Positions 50,031 to 58,726 of a DNA stretch of 64,000 nt are shown here, one piece after another. The number at the start of each line of letters is the position of its first letter. Position 1 is the first letter of the stretch. A program made the translations under genes and the position numbers. Source of the stretch: JBOFIQ01 sp051654905 (GTDB lineage Bacteria; Actinomycetota; Actinomycetes; Propionibacteriales; Propionibacteriaceae); NCBI GenBank assembly GCA_051654905.1, contig JBOFYY010000156.1, positions 274,134 to 338,133 on the forward strand, in the 5' to 3' direction. The notes under the pieces were generated by a model. It was not told the origin of the DNA, searched no databases, and was given only the letters and a program-made list of their open reading frames with translations.

Positions 50031-51359
50031 ATGACTCTTTTGTTGCTTTGTGTTCACCACCGCTTTCACGGCCTTGCTGCCGTCGAGCGGACTCAAACAC
50101 AGGCACCTAAGTTTTTAGACATATTAGAAGCTACCGGGCGAATCCGCGGTTTCGTCGAAATCTCTACTTGCAATCGCTGGGAGCTATATCTCGACGTCGA
50201 ACCTGACTCAATTGCAGAATGTGCTCATACGCTAGTGCGTACTATGGTTTCGTCGGGTATCGACCTGCCAGCTCCGTTAGTTCATGCCAATCGAGCAGAA
50301 GCGGTAACTCATCTTTTCCAAGTTGCCGCAGGACTAGATTCCATGGTTCTTGGTGAACGTGAAATCACTGGACAGTTACGCAGGGCTGTTACCGCAGCAC
50401 GAGAAGCTGATACCCTAACTCCCCAGCTCGATATTGTCTTCACTCACGCATTACGCACCGCTCGCCAAGTGCAATCAACATCGGGAATTTCTGGTACAGG
50501 ACGCTCTATCGTCTCGGTTGCCCTAGATATGGTTTCTATTGATGAAACTCGTCCAGTATTGATTGTGGGAACTGGCGCTTATGCCGGAGCTGCGGTAGCT
50601 GCTCTACGCGAACGCGGCGTAACTCATATCGGGGTACATTCTGCTTCAGGTCGCGGCCATGATTTCGCAGAAAGTCACCACACCTACGTTGTTGATGATC
50701 TCCAAAAAGGTATTACCGAGGTAGCAACGGTGGTGTGCTGTTCTGGTAATGGAACCATCATCACCGCCGATGAGGTAGGGACCCGAGCTACCCCATTAGC
50801 AATTGTTGATCTAGCGCTAACTCATGATGTTGACACTGCTGTACGCAATCTTGCTTATGTCCGAGTCGTCAATCTAGACGATGTTCAACATGCTGCCCCT
50901 AGTCTTGCCGAAGATGAATTAGCTACTGCCCGCAAACTCATTGCAGATGGTGTTGCTGAGCTCAGTACGGCGTTGAGTGGACGTCGCATTGCGCCAGCTA
51001 TTACTGCGTTACAAGATCTTGTAACGACTGCGGTTGATAAAGAGGTAGCTCGACTTCCAGAGCGAGATCTCACTCGCGAGGAAGCCGCCCACGCGCTTCG
51101 TAGGCTTGCCGCCCAATTAGCTCATGTACCGCTAGCTCAGGCTCGACATGCAGCTAAAGAAGGTCATACTGATGCTTATGTCTCAGGCATGGCTACGCTT
51201 TTAGGTATCGAAAATGTGTCTCTAGATGACGATGACTGGGACTTTGATAGTTCGCGACTAGAAACTGCCCGCTGTCCAGTAACTGGCTTAGCTATCGACG
51301 ACCTAGCTCCGCCGGCGCGCGCTTGTTTATCGTCACCGCTTTTTCGTCGCAATAAGTAA
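50031..51359 (+). CDS. hemA: Glutamyl-tRNA reductase
   Basis: The 442-residue enzyme reduces glutamyl-tRNA to glutamate-1-semialdehyde, the first step of the C5 heme pathway. The nucleophilic Cys lies in ISTCNRWELYLD near residue 46; LGEREITGQLRRA, a Rossmann VLIVGTGAYAGAAVAAL near residue 175 and a C-terminal dimerisation domain follow. It is transcribed away from the other hem genes and abuts the convergent birA with no intervening base. Confidence 0.95.
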   Translation: MTLLLLCVHHRFHGLAAVERTQTQAPKFLDILEATGRIRGFVEISTCNRWELYLDVEPDSIAECAHTLVRTMVSSGIDLPAPLVHANRAEAVTHLFQVAAGLDSMVLGEREITGQLRRAVTAAREADTLTPQLDIVFTHALRTARQVQSTSGISGTGRSIVSVALDMVSIDETRPVLIVGTGAYAGAAVAALRERGVTHIGVHSASGRGHDFAESHHTYVVDDLQKGITEVATVVCCSGNGTIITADEVGTRATPLAIVDLALTHDVDTAVRNLAYVRVVNLDDVQHAAPSLAEDELATARKLIADGVAELSTALSGRRIAPAITALQDLVTTAVDKEVARLPERDLTREEAAHALRRLAAQLAHVPLAQARHAAKEGHTDAYVSGMATLLGIENVSLDDDDWDFDSSRLETARCPVTGLAIDDLAPPARACLSSPLFRRNK

Positions 51360-52160
51360 TCACCAACGTACGTGAATCGCGTCTCCGGCGCTCACTGGAA
51401 CTACGTTTCCTTCGGTAAATACCAGCAGTGATCCTTCTTCATCGACTCCGATAGCGGTACCGACTGTTGCTGTTCCTTGGGCTTGTTCAGCATCAAGCTG
51501 CACTTTTACTTGCCGTCCGATAGTGCCGCAACGTTCTCGATACACTTCGCGTAAATCTTCCCCCGCTGTCCAGCGTAAATACCACTGAGACAAAGCTTTC
51601 AGAGCTTGCGCTACTAGCACAGTTTTATCGACGATAATCCCCTGCAGCCCTAACGATGTTGCAGTATTTACCGGCAATTCCTCCCGATTATGAGCAATAT
51701 TTATACCCATACCAAGTACACAGGCTGGCCCAGATTCTGTCATCTCTAGTGAGGCAAGAATCCCACATAGTTTTCCAGGTTCTGACCCCGATTCAATCAA
51801 AATATCGTTAGGCCATTTCAGCGTTGCCCCGGCATCAAAAGAGTTCAGCGCATCATAAAGCGCTAATCCAGCGATCAGCGGTAACCAACCCCAAGCATCT
51901 GGGTTACGAGTGGGGCGCAACAAAACACTCATCGCAACCCCCGCGCCTGGAGCTTCTTGCCATTTTCTTGCAAACCGTCCCCGTCCAGCTGTTTGGTGTT
52001 CCGCTATAACAACGGTTCCCTCTGGCGCGCCAGCAGCTGCTAATTCAGCTAAATCTGCATTAGTTGACCCGGTTTCTGACAGACATATGACATTCCAGTT
52101 CAGCTCACAAGAAGCTAGTGAACAAAGACGATCATGATCTACAGGAGCAATATCAGGCAT
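51360..52160 (-). CDS. birA: Biotin-[acetyl-CoA-carboxylase] ligase
   Basis: The 266-residue ligase biotinylates carboxylase subunits. Biotin/AMP motif HQTAGRGRFARKWQEAPGAG near residue 55, LKWPNDILI near residue 118, KLCGILASLE near residue 128 and GMGINIAHN are present. It lacks an N-terminal DNA-binding domain, so it is a class I, non-repressor enzyme. The start has TAGGCT 6 bases upstream. Confidence 0.95.
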   Translation of the reverse strand: MPDIAPVDHDRLCSLASCELNWNVICLSETGSTNADLAELAAAGAPEGTVVIAEHQTAGRGRFARKWQEAPGAGVAMSVLLRPTRNPDAWGWLPLIAGLALYDALNSFDAGATLKWPNDILIESGSEPGKLCGILASLEMTESGPACVLGMGINIAHNREELPVNTATSLGLQGIIVDKTVLVAQALKALSQWYLRWTAGEDLREVYRERCGTIGRQVKVQLDAEQAQGTATVGTAIGVDEEGSLLVFTEGNVVPVSAGDAIHVRW

Positions 52161-52166
52161 AGCTAT

Positions 52167-52172
52167 AGCCTA
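52167..52172 (-). promoter_or_regulatory. Leaderless -10 element of birA
   Basis: TAGGCT on the minus strand, 6 bases before ATG at 52160. Confidence 0.6.
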
Positions 52173-52322
52173 CGCGAACATCTCTATCGCATTTTTTATG
52201 TGATCTAGCTAAGAATTTCCTCGAACTCTCGCAAAAGTGGCGGTATCCCCTCTACTCTAGTTATGCAAGGCCGCAGCAAAGGATATGACCGCATATCCCG
52301 GCCCTTTGGAAGGAGTGCCCCT

Positions 52323-53015
52323 ATGAGCGCTGTTACCGAGATTCTCCGCGAGCTTCCGTTGGGCCAGCTTGCTGCCCAGCTCGGCGTCGATGAAGAAACC
52401 ACTCAAGACGCTGTTACCCAGACCATCCCAATGCTGCTTTCGGGCATGCAAGCAAATGCTAGTTCCGCTGATGGCGAGCAGTCTCTTGCCGGCGCGCTTC
52501 TTAAGCACGCTACCTCATCTCTTCTTGATGGCGGCATCGATCTAGGTCAAATAGATCTAGCTGATGGCGCTAAAATCGTCTCCCATATCCTTGGCGGAGA
52601 TACCGACCAGACCATTGCACGCGTTTCTAGTGCTGGAGTTAGCTCCTCGCTGATCCGCAAGCTTCTTCCAATCCTCGCGCCAGTAGTTCTAGCTTGGCTA
52701 GGAAAGAACCTACAATCTGGAAAATCCGGCAATAACGCTGGAGATATCCTTGGAGATATCCTAGGTCGCGCGACTGGTCAGCAGTCTCAGCAGCAGCAGG
52801 GATCTGGATCTATCCTCGGAAGTATTCTTGGTCAGATGCTAGGTGGCGGAAACCATACTTCAGCTGAAGCACCAGCTGTTCCTTCCTTCCCCACTCAGCA
52901 GAGCAGCGATGGCGAATTAACGATCGAAGAGCCCCAGAGCAATGATTCAGCTCAAGGATCCTCCGCTGGCGGAGTTCTTGGTGGCATTTTGAAAGATATT
53001 CTCGGCGGAAAGTAA
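52323..53015 (+). CDS. DUF937 protein
   Basis: The 230-residue protein has an N-terminal helical DUF937 domain (LGQLAAQLGVDEETTQDAV, ALLKHATSSLL, IVSHILGG) related to YidB-type proteins, followed by Gly/Gln/Ser-rich low-complexity segments with repeated GDILGDILGR, GSILGSILGQ and GGVLGGILKD units. Function unknown. ATG at 52323 follows GGAAGGAG; an upstream extension to 52263 is rejected. Confidence 0.88.
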   Translation: MSAVTEILRELPLGQLAAQLGVDEETTQDAVTQTIPMLLSGMQANASSADGEQSLAGALLKHATSSLLDGGIDLGQIDLADGAKIVSHILGGDTDQTIARVSSAGVSSSLIRKLLPILAPVVLAWLGKNLQSGKSGNNAGDILGDILGRATGQQSQQQQGSGSILGSILGQMLGGGNHTSAEAPAVPSFPTQQSSDGELTIEEPQSNDSAQGSSAGGVLGGILKDILGGK

Positions 53016-53024
53016 ATCTTTTTC

Positions 53025-53624
53025 GTGAGAATTATTCTCGCAAGCGCTTCTCCGGCTCGACGCGATCTACTGCGTCGAGCCGGAGTTATGTGCGATGTCA
53101 TTATTTCTAATGTCGACGAATCAACTATCACTAACTCTGATCCCGCCTTGTTGACGGTATTGCTCGCTGAATCAAAAGGTCGCGCCGTAGCTCAGATGCT
53201 GTCACAGCCATCTCTGATTATTGCCGCCGATACGGTGGTAAATGTTGCTGGGGAAATATCTGGCAAGCCTATTGATGATGACGCGGCCCGCCAACAATGG
53301 CACAAATTGAGTGGAAGCCAGGCAACTGTTCACACCGGGCACTGGGTGGGATTACTCCATGCCGATGGTCATCTTGAGGCAGTTCAAGCCTCCGCTGCTA
53401 CTCAAGTTGCTTTCGGGACTATAACCGAAACTGAGCTTGACGCTTATCTAGCCACCAAAGAACCACTACGAGCTGCTGGAGCCTTTGCTATCGGTGGATA
53501 TGGCGGCGCATTTATTGAGCGAATAGCTGGCTGCGCCCACAACGTAGAAGGGCTATCGCTGCCGCTACTGCGAACTCTCGTTAATCAACTTGGATTATGT
53601 TGGTCAGATTTATGGCGCTGCTGA
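53025..53624 (+). CDS. maf: Maf-like nucleoside triphosphate pyrophosphatase
   Basis: The 199-residue house-cleaning enzyme hydrolyses dTTP/UTP or modified nucleotides. LASASPARRDLLRRAG is at residues 4-19, IAADTVV near residue 68 with the catalytic Asp and EPLRAAGAFAIGGYGG near residue 145. GTG start 9 bases after the DUF937 gene. Close to birA, as in mycobacteria. Confidence 0.93.
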   Translation: MRIILASASPARRDLLRRAGVMCDVIISNVDESTITNSDPALLTVLLAESKGRAVAQMLSQPSLIIAADTVVNVAGEISGKPIDDDAARQQWHKLSGSQATVHTGHWVGLLHADGHLEAVQASAATQVAFGTITETELDAYLATKEPLRAAGAFAIGGYGGAFIERIAGCAHNVEGLSLPLLRTLVNQLGLCWSDLWRC

Positions 53625-53662
53625 GTATCTTCTCCTTGATCCTGCCAGTACGCTAGACCTTA

Positions 53663-54559
53663 ATGAACACCGCATCTGCACCGCCGCATCAACCTCATAT
53701 CTCCGTTGTGATACGAGCGATGCGCCCTAAACAGTGGATCAAGAATGTCTTAGTTCTTGCCGCGCCAGTCGCTGCTGGACGCCTTTTTGAGCCGCATATC
53801 GCACTCCATACTGCAGCTGCTTTTTTTGCTTTTATTTTCATCAGCGCAACGATCTACCTAATCAACGACGCCCACGACATCGTAGAAGATCGCCTACATC
53901 CCAAGAAACGTTTCCGCCCTATCGCTGCTGGCGAATTATCGCTACCGTGGGCTTATGCGATAGCTGCCGGATGCGCCACTTTAGCGCTGATTCTTAGCTT
54001 TGTTACTTCGCTATCGCTAGGTGTAATCATCGTCACCTACGCGGTTCTACAGATTTGTTACTCGCTGTTCCTCAAGAACCAACCTGTGATCGATTTAGGG
54101 ATCGTCGCAACAGGTTTTCTACTACGCGCGATGGCAGGTGGTGCAGCGAACTCTATTGAACTCTCCACTTGGTTCCTGCTGGTGGCAGGATTTGGTTCGC
54201 TGTTCATGGTGGCAGGAAAACGTTACTCCGAACATGTAGCATTAGGACCAGAGGCAGGCACTCGAAAATCTCTCCAAGAGTATTCAGCAAGTTATTTGCA
54301 TTTTGTATGGGCAAGTTCGGTGAGCGTTGTCATTATGAGCTATTGCTTATGGGCTTTTGAGCAGCGTTCCAGAGGACCATTAGGTATTGCGTGGACAGTT
54401 CTTTCTATCGCTCCTTTCACGTTGGCCCTCTTTCGATACGCCTACCAAATCGATAAAGGCGATGCGGGTGCGCCAGAAGATGTCATTACTGATGACCATA
54501 TTCTGCAAGCCTTAGGTTGTCTGAGCGTAGTTCTTGTTGCTGTCGCTGTTTTCCTCTAG
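53663..54559 (+). CDS. UbiA-family decaprenyl-phosphate phosphoribosyltransferase
   Basis: The 298-residue membrane protein has about eight membrane segments. RAMRPKQWIKNVLVLAAP near residue 15 and the acidic pair in YLINDAHDIVEDR with KKRFRPIAAGEL near residues 67-91 closely match Rv3806c-type DPPR synthases, which join PRPP to decaprenyl phosphate on the way to decaprenyl-phosphoarabinose. This suggests ribose or arabinose in the cell wall glycan. No DprE1 or DprE2 gene is seen in the window. Followed by an SDR gene 13 bases later. Confidence 0.88.
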   Translation: MNTASAPPHQPHISVVIRAMRPKQWIKNVLVLAAPVAAGRLFEPHIALHTAAAFFAFIFISATIYLINDAHDIVEDRLHPKKRFRPIAAGELSLPWAYAIAAGCATLALILSFVTSLSLGVIIVTYAVLQICYSLFLKNQPVIDLGIVATGFLLRAMAGGAANSIELSTWFLLVAGFGSLFMVAGKRYSEHVALGPEAGTRKSLQEYSASYLHFVWASSVSVVIMSYCLWAFEQRSRGPLGIAWTVLSIAPFTLALFRYAYQIDKGDAGAPEDVITDDHILQALGCLSVVLVAVAVFL

Positions 54560-54572
54560 CGAAAGGTCTGTC

Positions 54573-55265
54573 ATGACTATCCCAGTTGCCCTAGTAACAG
54601 GGGCTACTCGAGGTATTGGATTAGCGGTTGCACAAGATTTAGCTACCACTCACCATATTCTCGTCAACGGTAGAGACCATCAGCGCTGTAGCGAAATAGC
54701 TGCCATGCTTCCTTCTGCTGAACCTTTGCCTTGCGATCTAACTAATTTTTCAGCGTTAGAAGCTTTAGCAGCAGCTATCCCTAATCTAGATCTGCTTATT
54801 CATAGTGCTGGAACCACTTCATTAGGGAACTTGGACGAGGCTTCCCACCAAGAATGGCTACGCGTATTAACCACCAATGTGGTAGCTGTTGCAGACCTTA
54901 CTCGGTTGCTATTGCCACAGCTACGCCGCAGTAGCGGCACCATCATTACTATCAACTCTGGTGCTGGTTTTACAGCAAGTGCTGGCGCGGGAGTTTATTC
55001 AGCTAGTAAACATGCTTTAACAGCTTTTACTGATGCGCTTCGCGTCGAAGAACGTGGAAAAGTACGAGTTGTTTCTATCCATCCGGGACGGGTAGATACC
55101 GATATGCAGCGGGAACAATTTGCTTATCTTGGCACTCCTTACCATGCCAGCGATCATATGCCTGCTGCTTCTGTGGCAGCTACGGTTCGGCTTGCTGTTG
55201 AGTTACCGCCACATAGCAATATCGACTTCTTATCGGTGCGACCTTTTATCAACGTAAATCCATAA
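54573..55265 (+). CDS. Short-chain dehydrogenase/reductase
   Basis: The 230-residue classical SDR has VALVTGATRGIGLAVA near the N-terminus, HSAG, the active Ser in TINSGAG and YSASK with Tyr and Lys near residue 145. No signal peptide or membrane segment. The substrate is unknown; it is shorter than DprE2 and does not clearly match it. AAGG precedes ATG at 54573; an upstream in-frame extension into ubiA is rejected. Confidence 0.88.
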   Translation: MTIPVALVTGATRGIGLAVAQDLATTHHILVNGRDHQRCSEIAAMLPSAEPLPCDLTNFSALEALAAAIPNLDLLIHSAGTTSLGNLDEASHQEWLRVLTTNVVAVADLTRLLLPQLRRSSGTIITINSGAGFTASAGAGVYSASKHALTAFTDALRVEERGKVRVVSIHPGRVDTDMQREQFAYLGTPYHASDHMPAASVAATVRLAVELPPHSNIDFLSVRPFINVNP

Positions 55266-55281
55266 TTTCAGGTTTTCCCGC

Positions 55282-55287
55282 TACACT
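55282..55287 (+). promoter_or_regulatory. Leaderless -10 element of zinc-ribbon SDR gene
   Basis: TACACT ends 6 bases before GTG at 55294. Confidence 0.55.
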
Positions 55288-55293
55288 CACCAA

Positions 55294-56748
55294 GTGACCG
55301 AGCAACCTAGTATCAATCCTGATGACTTTGCTACCGCTATTCGCGTTCTTGAAGAATTAGGGAAATTAGAGCCTGACCATCCTGACCAAGTAGTGATGAA
55401 GCAGGCTCATAATCGGATGACTCGAGCAATTCGTGCCTCCCGCCGTCGAGTTATCAAACAGCCTCTCATCGATGCTGATGCGGCTGTCATTGCGCTAACT
55501 GCTACTGGATCTGACCAACGTATCGACGATGAAACTCAAGGCATCGAACTAGTTTCTAGCGCGGTTGGGGCTACCGCTGGGGAACTTAATATTCCGCGAA
55601 ACTGCTATATTTGCAAAGATCCTTACACCACTGTCGATGCTTTCTACCATGGACTTTGTCCAAGTTGCGCCAGCTTCTCACACACTAAACGACGCCAGCG
55701 CACTAATCTAACTGGCAAACGTGCACTTCTTACTGGCGGTCGAGCCAAAATCGGCATGTACATCGCACTCTGTTTACTCCGCGATGGCGCCGAATTGACT
55801 ATCACCACTCGGTTCCCGCACGATGCAGCACGTCGTTTTGCTGCTATGCCTGACGCTTCCGACTGGATTAACCGGCTCACCATTGTCGGTATCGATCTAC
55901 GCGATCCAACCCAAGTAGTCTCATTAGCTGACGAAATTGCTTCTAGAGGCTCGTTAGACATTCTCATCAATAACGCTGCACAAACTGTACGACGTTCTCC
56001 CGGAGCTTATTCTCATCTGGTGGAAGGAGAACAAACCGCACTTCCTGCCGGTATTTCGCTACCAGAAATTTTGACCTTTGAACGTATTTCTGAAGCACAT
56101 CCAGCGGCTTTGATTGGTGCAGGATCAGTTCTTTCGGGCGGTTTGGAAAGCCAAACAGCAGCCTCTATGACTGCTCTCGCATTACAAGCTGGTAATGCTT
56201 CACTAGAGCGTCATCTAGCTGGAACTGCTATCGACGCTGGTGGTCTCTTGCCAGATTTAGCAACCACAAATTCGTGGACTAAAACTGTCGATCAAGTTGA
56301 TGCGTTAGAGATGCTTGAAGTCCAGCTTTGTAATGCCACCGCACCCTTTATTTTAATTTCTCGGCTACGTCCAGCTTTAGCTGCTAGTGCCGCTAGACGC
56401 ACCTACGTAGTTAATGTTTCAGCAATGGAAGGCCAATTTTCCCGCTGTTATAAAGGTGCTGGGCATCCTCATACCAATATGGCTAAGGCTGCTCTCAATA
56501 TGTTGACCCGTACCAGCGCGCAAGAAATGTTTGAAAGCGACGGCATTCTAATGACCGCTGTCGATACTGGCTGGATTACTGACGAGCGTCCTCACGACGA
56601 AAAACTTCGTATTGCTGCCGAAGGTTGGCACGCTCCACTAGATCTAATTGACGGGGCTGCTCGGGTCTATGATCCCATCGTCCAAGGTGAAGCTGGTACT
56701 GATATTTATGGCGTATTCCTAAAAGACTTTAAGCCACATCCGTGGTGA
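55294..56748 (+). CDS. SDR-fold protein with N-terminal helical region and zinc ribbon
   Basis: The 484-residue protein has a helical N-terminal region (1-95), a zinc-ribbon-like CYICKDP..CPSC (residues 108-130), and an SDR domain from residue 142. The nucleotide loop reads LLTGGRAKIGMYIA rather than TGxxxGIG; NNAAQ and a Ser in NVSAMEGQF are kept, while the Tyr-x3-Lys position is shifted (YKGAGHPHTNMAKAAL). A 60-residue insertion lies around residues 230-300. The family occurs in many actinobacteria and its reaction is unknown. Confidence 0.8.
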   Translation: MTEQPSINPDDFATAIRVLEELGKLEPDHPDQVVMKQAHNRMTRAIRASRRRVIKQPLIDADAAVIALTATGSDQRIDDETQGIELVSSAVGATAGELNIPRNCYICKDPYTTVDAFYHGLCPSCASFSHTKRRQRTNLTGKRALLTGGRAKIGMYIALCLLRDGAELTITTRFPHDAARRFAAMPDASDWINRLTIVGIDLRDPTQVVSLADEIASRGSLDILINNAAQTVRRSPGAYSHLVEGEQTALPAGISLPEILTFERISEAHPAALIGAGSVLSGGLESQTAASMTALALQAGNASLERHLAGTAIDAGGLLPDLATTNSWTKTVDQVDALEMLEVQLCNATAPFILISRLRPALAASAARRTYVVNVSAMEGQFSRCYKGAGHPHTNMAKAALNMLTRTSAQEMFESDGILMTAVDTGWITDERPHDEKLRIAAEGWHAPLDLIDGAARVYDPIVQGEAGTDIYGVFLKDFKPHPW

Positions 56749-56752
56749 AATT

Positions 56753-58162
56753 CTATCGATCAGCACTGTGTTCGGAGTGACCGTGAAGTTGTCGGGCCGC
56801 TTCAGCTAGCGAGCCCGACAATGACGGATACACTGTAAAGTCGGTAGAGAAGTTATCGACAGTAACTCGTTCCTTAACTGCTACCGACAGCGCATGAATC
56901 AATTCCGATGCATGTGGGGATACTACAACGCCACCAATGATATTTCCGGTGGCTGGGCGACAGAATATTTTCACAAATCCATCGTTAAACCCTTGCATTT
57001 TAGCGCGCGCATTCGACGACAATGGCAGCATCTGAGTGATAGCCCGCACCTCACCTTGATCAATCTGGCGCTGGGTTACCCCAACTGTTGCGATCTCTGG
57101 ATTAGTGAAAACATTGGCTGAAACCGTCGTCAGATCAAGTGGTGCTACTGCATCCCCAAAGGCATGCCACATAGCTATTCGACCTTGCATCGCTGCGACG
57201 CTAGCTAACGCAAAAACTCCGGTACAGTCGCCAGCGGCATAGATTGTACGAACTGAAGTACGCGATACTCCATCGACAGCAACATGTCCTGATTCAGTGA
57301 GTTCGACACCAATTTCTCGTAGCCCTAAACCCTCGGTATTAGGGATCGAGCCAACTGCCATTAAGCAGTGGCTGCCACTAACAATACGACCGTCTTCAAG
57401 AGTAACTATTACCCCATCGTCAGTACGATGTGCTGCTACGGCCCGAGCTCTACTCATCACCTCCATGCCCCGGCGCTCAAAAACTTGGTGCAGAACTTCG
57501 GCGGCGTCTGGATCTTCTCCAGGTAAAACTTTGTCACGCGATGAGACAAGAACAACGTCTACTCCCAGCGCATCGTAGGCGCTAGCAAATTCTGCACCAG
57601 TAACGCCAGAGCCAACTACGATAAGCTGTTTTGGTAACTCGGTAAGATTCCACAACTGTTCCCAGGTAAGGATTTTTTCTCCATCTGGCTGAGCTGCTGT
57701 CAAAACTCTGGGATGACAGCCAGTAGCAACTAATGCGACATCAAATTCAATAATTTCGACGCTACCGTTGTTACTAGTTACAGCTACCGTCTGTTGCGAT
57801 ATGAACCGTCCTCTGCCATCGATAATATTTACTCCAGCAGCTATGAGCTTGGCACGAATATCTACCGACTGATCTGCAGCAAGAGCTAACACTCTACGAT
57901 TAACCGCAGCTAGATCCACTTGAATATGTGCAGCAAGAGCTTCACCATTTTTCATGGAAAGTCCCAGCTCGCTAGCATTTTCTAGCGCATTCATTACCGT
58001 ACTTGTGGCAATTAACGCTTTAGAGGTAACACAGTCCGTCAACACTGCTGAACCACCGATGCCGCGCTGCTCTATCAGCACGACTTCGCCGCCAAGCTGA
58101 GCTGCTACGAGCGCTGCTTCGTAACCGCCTGGACCACCACCTATTATCGCTAATCGAGTCAC
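56753..58162 (-). CDS. lpdA: LpdA-type NAD(P)H quinone reductase (flavoprotein disulfide reductase family)
   Basis: The 469-residue protein has FAD motif IGGGPGGYEAALVAAQ, NAD motif VVGSGVTGAEFASAY near residue 180 and TIYAAGDCTGV near residue 310. The disulfide motif of true lipoamide dehydrogenase is absent: the region reads GGSAVLTDCVTSKALI with one Cys, and the C-terminal His-Glu pair is replaced by VYPSLSGSLAEAA. That matches LpdA of mycobacteria (Rv3303c), which reduces quinones. GTG start with ATAATT 6 bases upstream. Confidence 0.92.
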   Translation of the reverse strand: MTRLAIIGGGPGGYEAALVAAQLGGEVVLIEQRGIGGSAVLTDCVTSKALIATSTVMNALENASELGLSMKNGEALAAHIQVDLAAVNRRVLALAADQSVDIRAKLIAAGVNIIDGRGRFISQQTVAVTSNNGSVEIIEFDVALVATGCHPRVLTAAQPDGEKILTWEQLWNLTELPKQLIVVGSGVTGAEFASAYDALGVDVVLVSSRDKVLPGEDPDAAEVLHQVFERRGMEVMSRARAVAAHRTDDGVIVTLEDGRIVSGSHCLMAVGSIPNTEGLGLREIGVELTESGHVAVDGVSRTSVRTIYAAGDCTGVFALASVAAMQGRIAMWHAFGDAVAPLDLTTVSANVFTNPEIATVGVTQRQIDQGEVRAITQMLPLSSNARAKMQGFNDGFVKIFCRPATGNIIGGVVVSPHASELIHALSVAVKERVTVDNFSTDFTVYPSLSGSLAEAARQLHGHSEHSADR

Positions 58163-58168
58163 AAAGCT

Positions 58169-58174
58169 AATTAT
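58169..58174 (-). promoter_or_regulatory. Possible leaderless -10 element of lpdA
   Basis: ATAATT on the minus strand, 6 bases before GTG at 58162. Confidence 0.45.
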
Positions 58175-58178
58175 CGCG

Positions 58179-58184
58179 TAAGCT
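58179..58184 (+). promoter_or_regulatory. Possible -10 element of membrane protein gene
   Basis: TAAGCT ends 8 bases before ATG at 58193; slightly wider than the usual gap. Confidence 0.4.
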
Positions 58185-58192
58185 AGCTCTCT

Positions 58193-58687
58193 ATGAAGAC
58201 TTCACGACATATCGAGCCAAAAGCACATCTTACCTTTATGCTCGGTTTGGCATTCGTGGTGGCCGGCATTGCCATGACAATTGTGGGATGGTCCGAAGAG
58301 CATATTTGGCAAACTATTGTGCTTCAACTATCTGGGTTGATGTTTTCTTCAGCAGTTGCTGTTGCTATCTATCGCATGATCAAAGTTAGGAACTTAAGAG
58401 AAAATCCTAGTTCGAAATTCTTGTTGGTTAGAAATATCGCCTTAGGAAATATTGGCTTAGGAGCGTTGCTTTACCTCATTGCTTTTGGATTACGCTATTT
58501 TTTGTTAGCTTCGCTGGGACAATTCTTTATTTGGATTGGTGTCGGAGTTATGTTTATTTATGTAGCTGCTGGTTCGGTTAGAGAAAGTCTCGCGCAAGGA
58601 TCTTCTTGGTCACAAGAAGAAGTTGATACCTCTTTAGATGTTTTTTCCGACGACGAATCTGCTCAGACTCCTCGGCGCGCACTCTAA
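58193..58687 (+). CDS. Hypothetical membrane protein, four membrane segments
   Basis: The 164-residue protein has four membrane segments (residues 13-33, 42-60, 83-103 and 107-127) and an acidic Ser-rich cytoplasmic tail. I do not recognise the family. It starts 30 bases from the divergent lpdA and ends shortly before PNP. Positive charges in the loop RMIKVRNLRENPSSK suggest orientation with that loop inside. Confidence 0.7.
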   Translation: MKTSRHIEPKAHLTFMLGLAFVVAGIAMTIVGWSEEHIWQTIVLQLSGLMFSSAVAVAIYRMIKVRNLRENPSSKFLLVRNIALGNIGLGALLYLIAFGLRYFLLASLGQFFIWIGVGVMFIYVAAGSVRESLAQGSSWSQEEVDTSLDVFSDDESAQTPRRAL

Positions 58688-58714
58688 CGACTCCCCAACT
58701 TCGTTCCTTGCCAC

Positions 58715-58720
58715 TACAGT
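58715..58720 (+). promoter_or_regulatory. Leaderless -10 element of PNP gene
   Basis: TACAGT ends 6 bases before ATG at 58727. Confidence 0.6.
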
Positions 58721-58726
58721 GGCATT

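Noticed and set aside
52747..52860. Repeated ATCCT/GGAGAT units in the DUF937 gene as a possible DNA repeat array
   Set aside because: They encode in-frame GDILGDILG-type peptide repeats and are explained by the protein.
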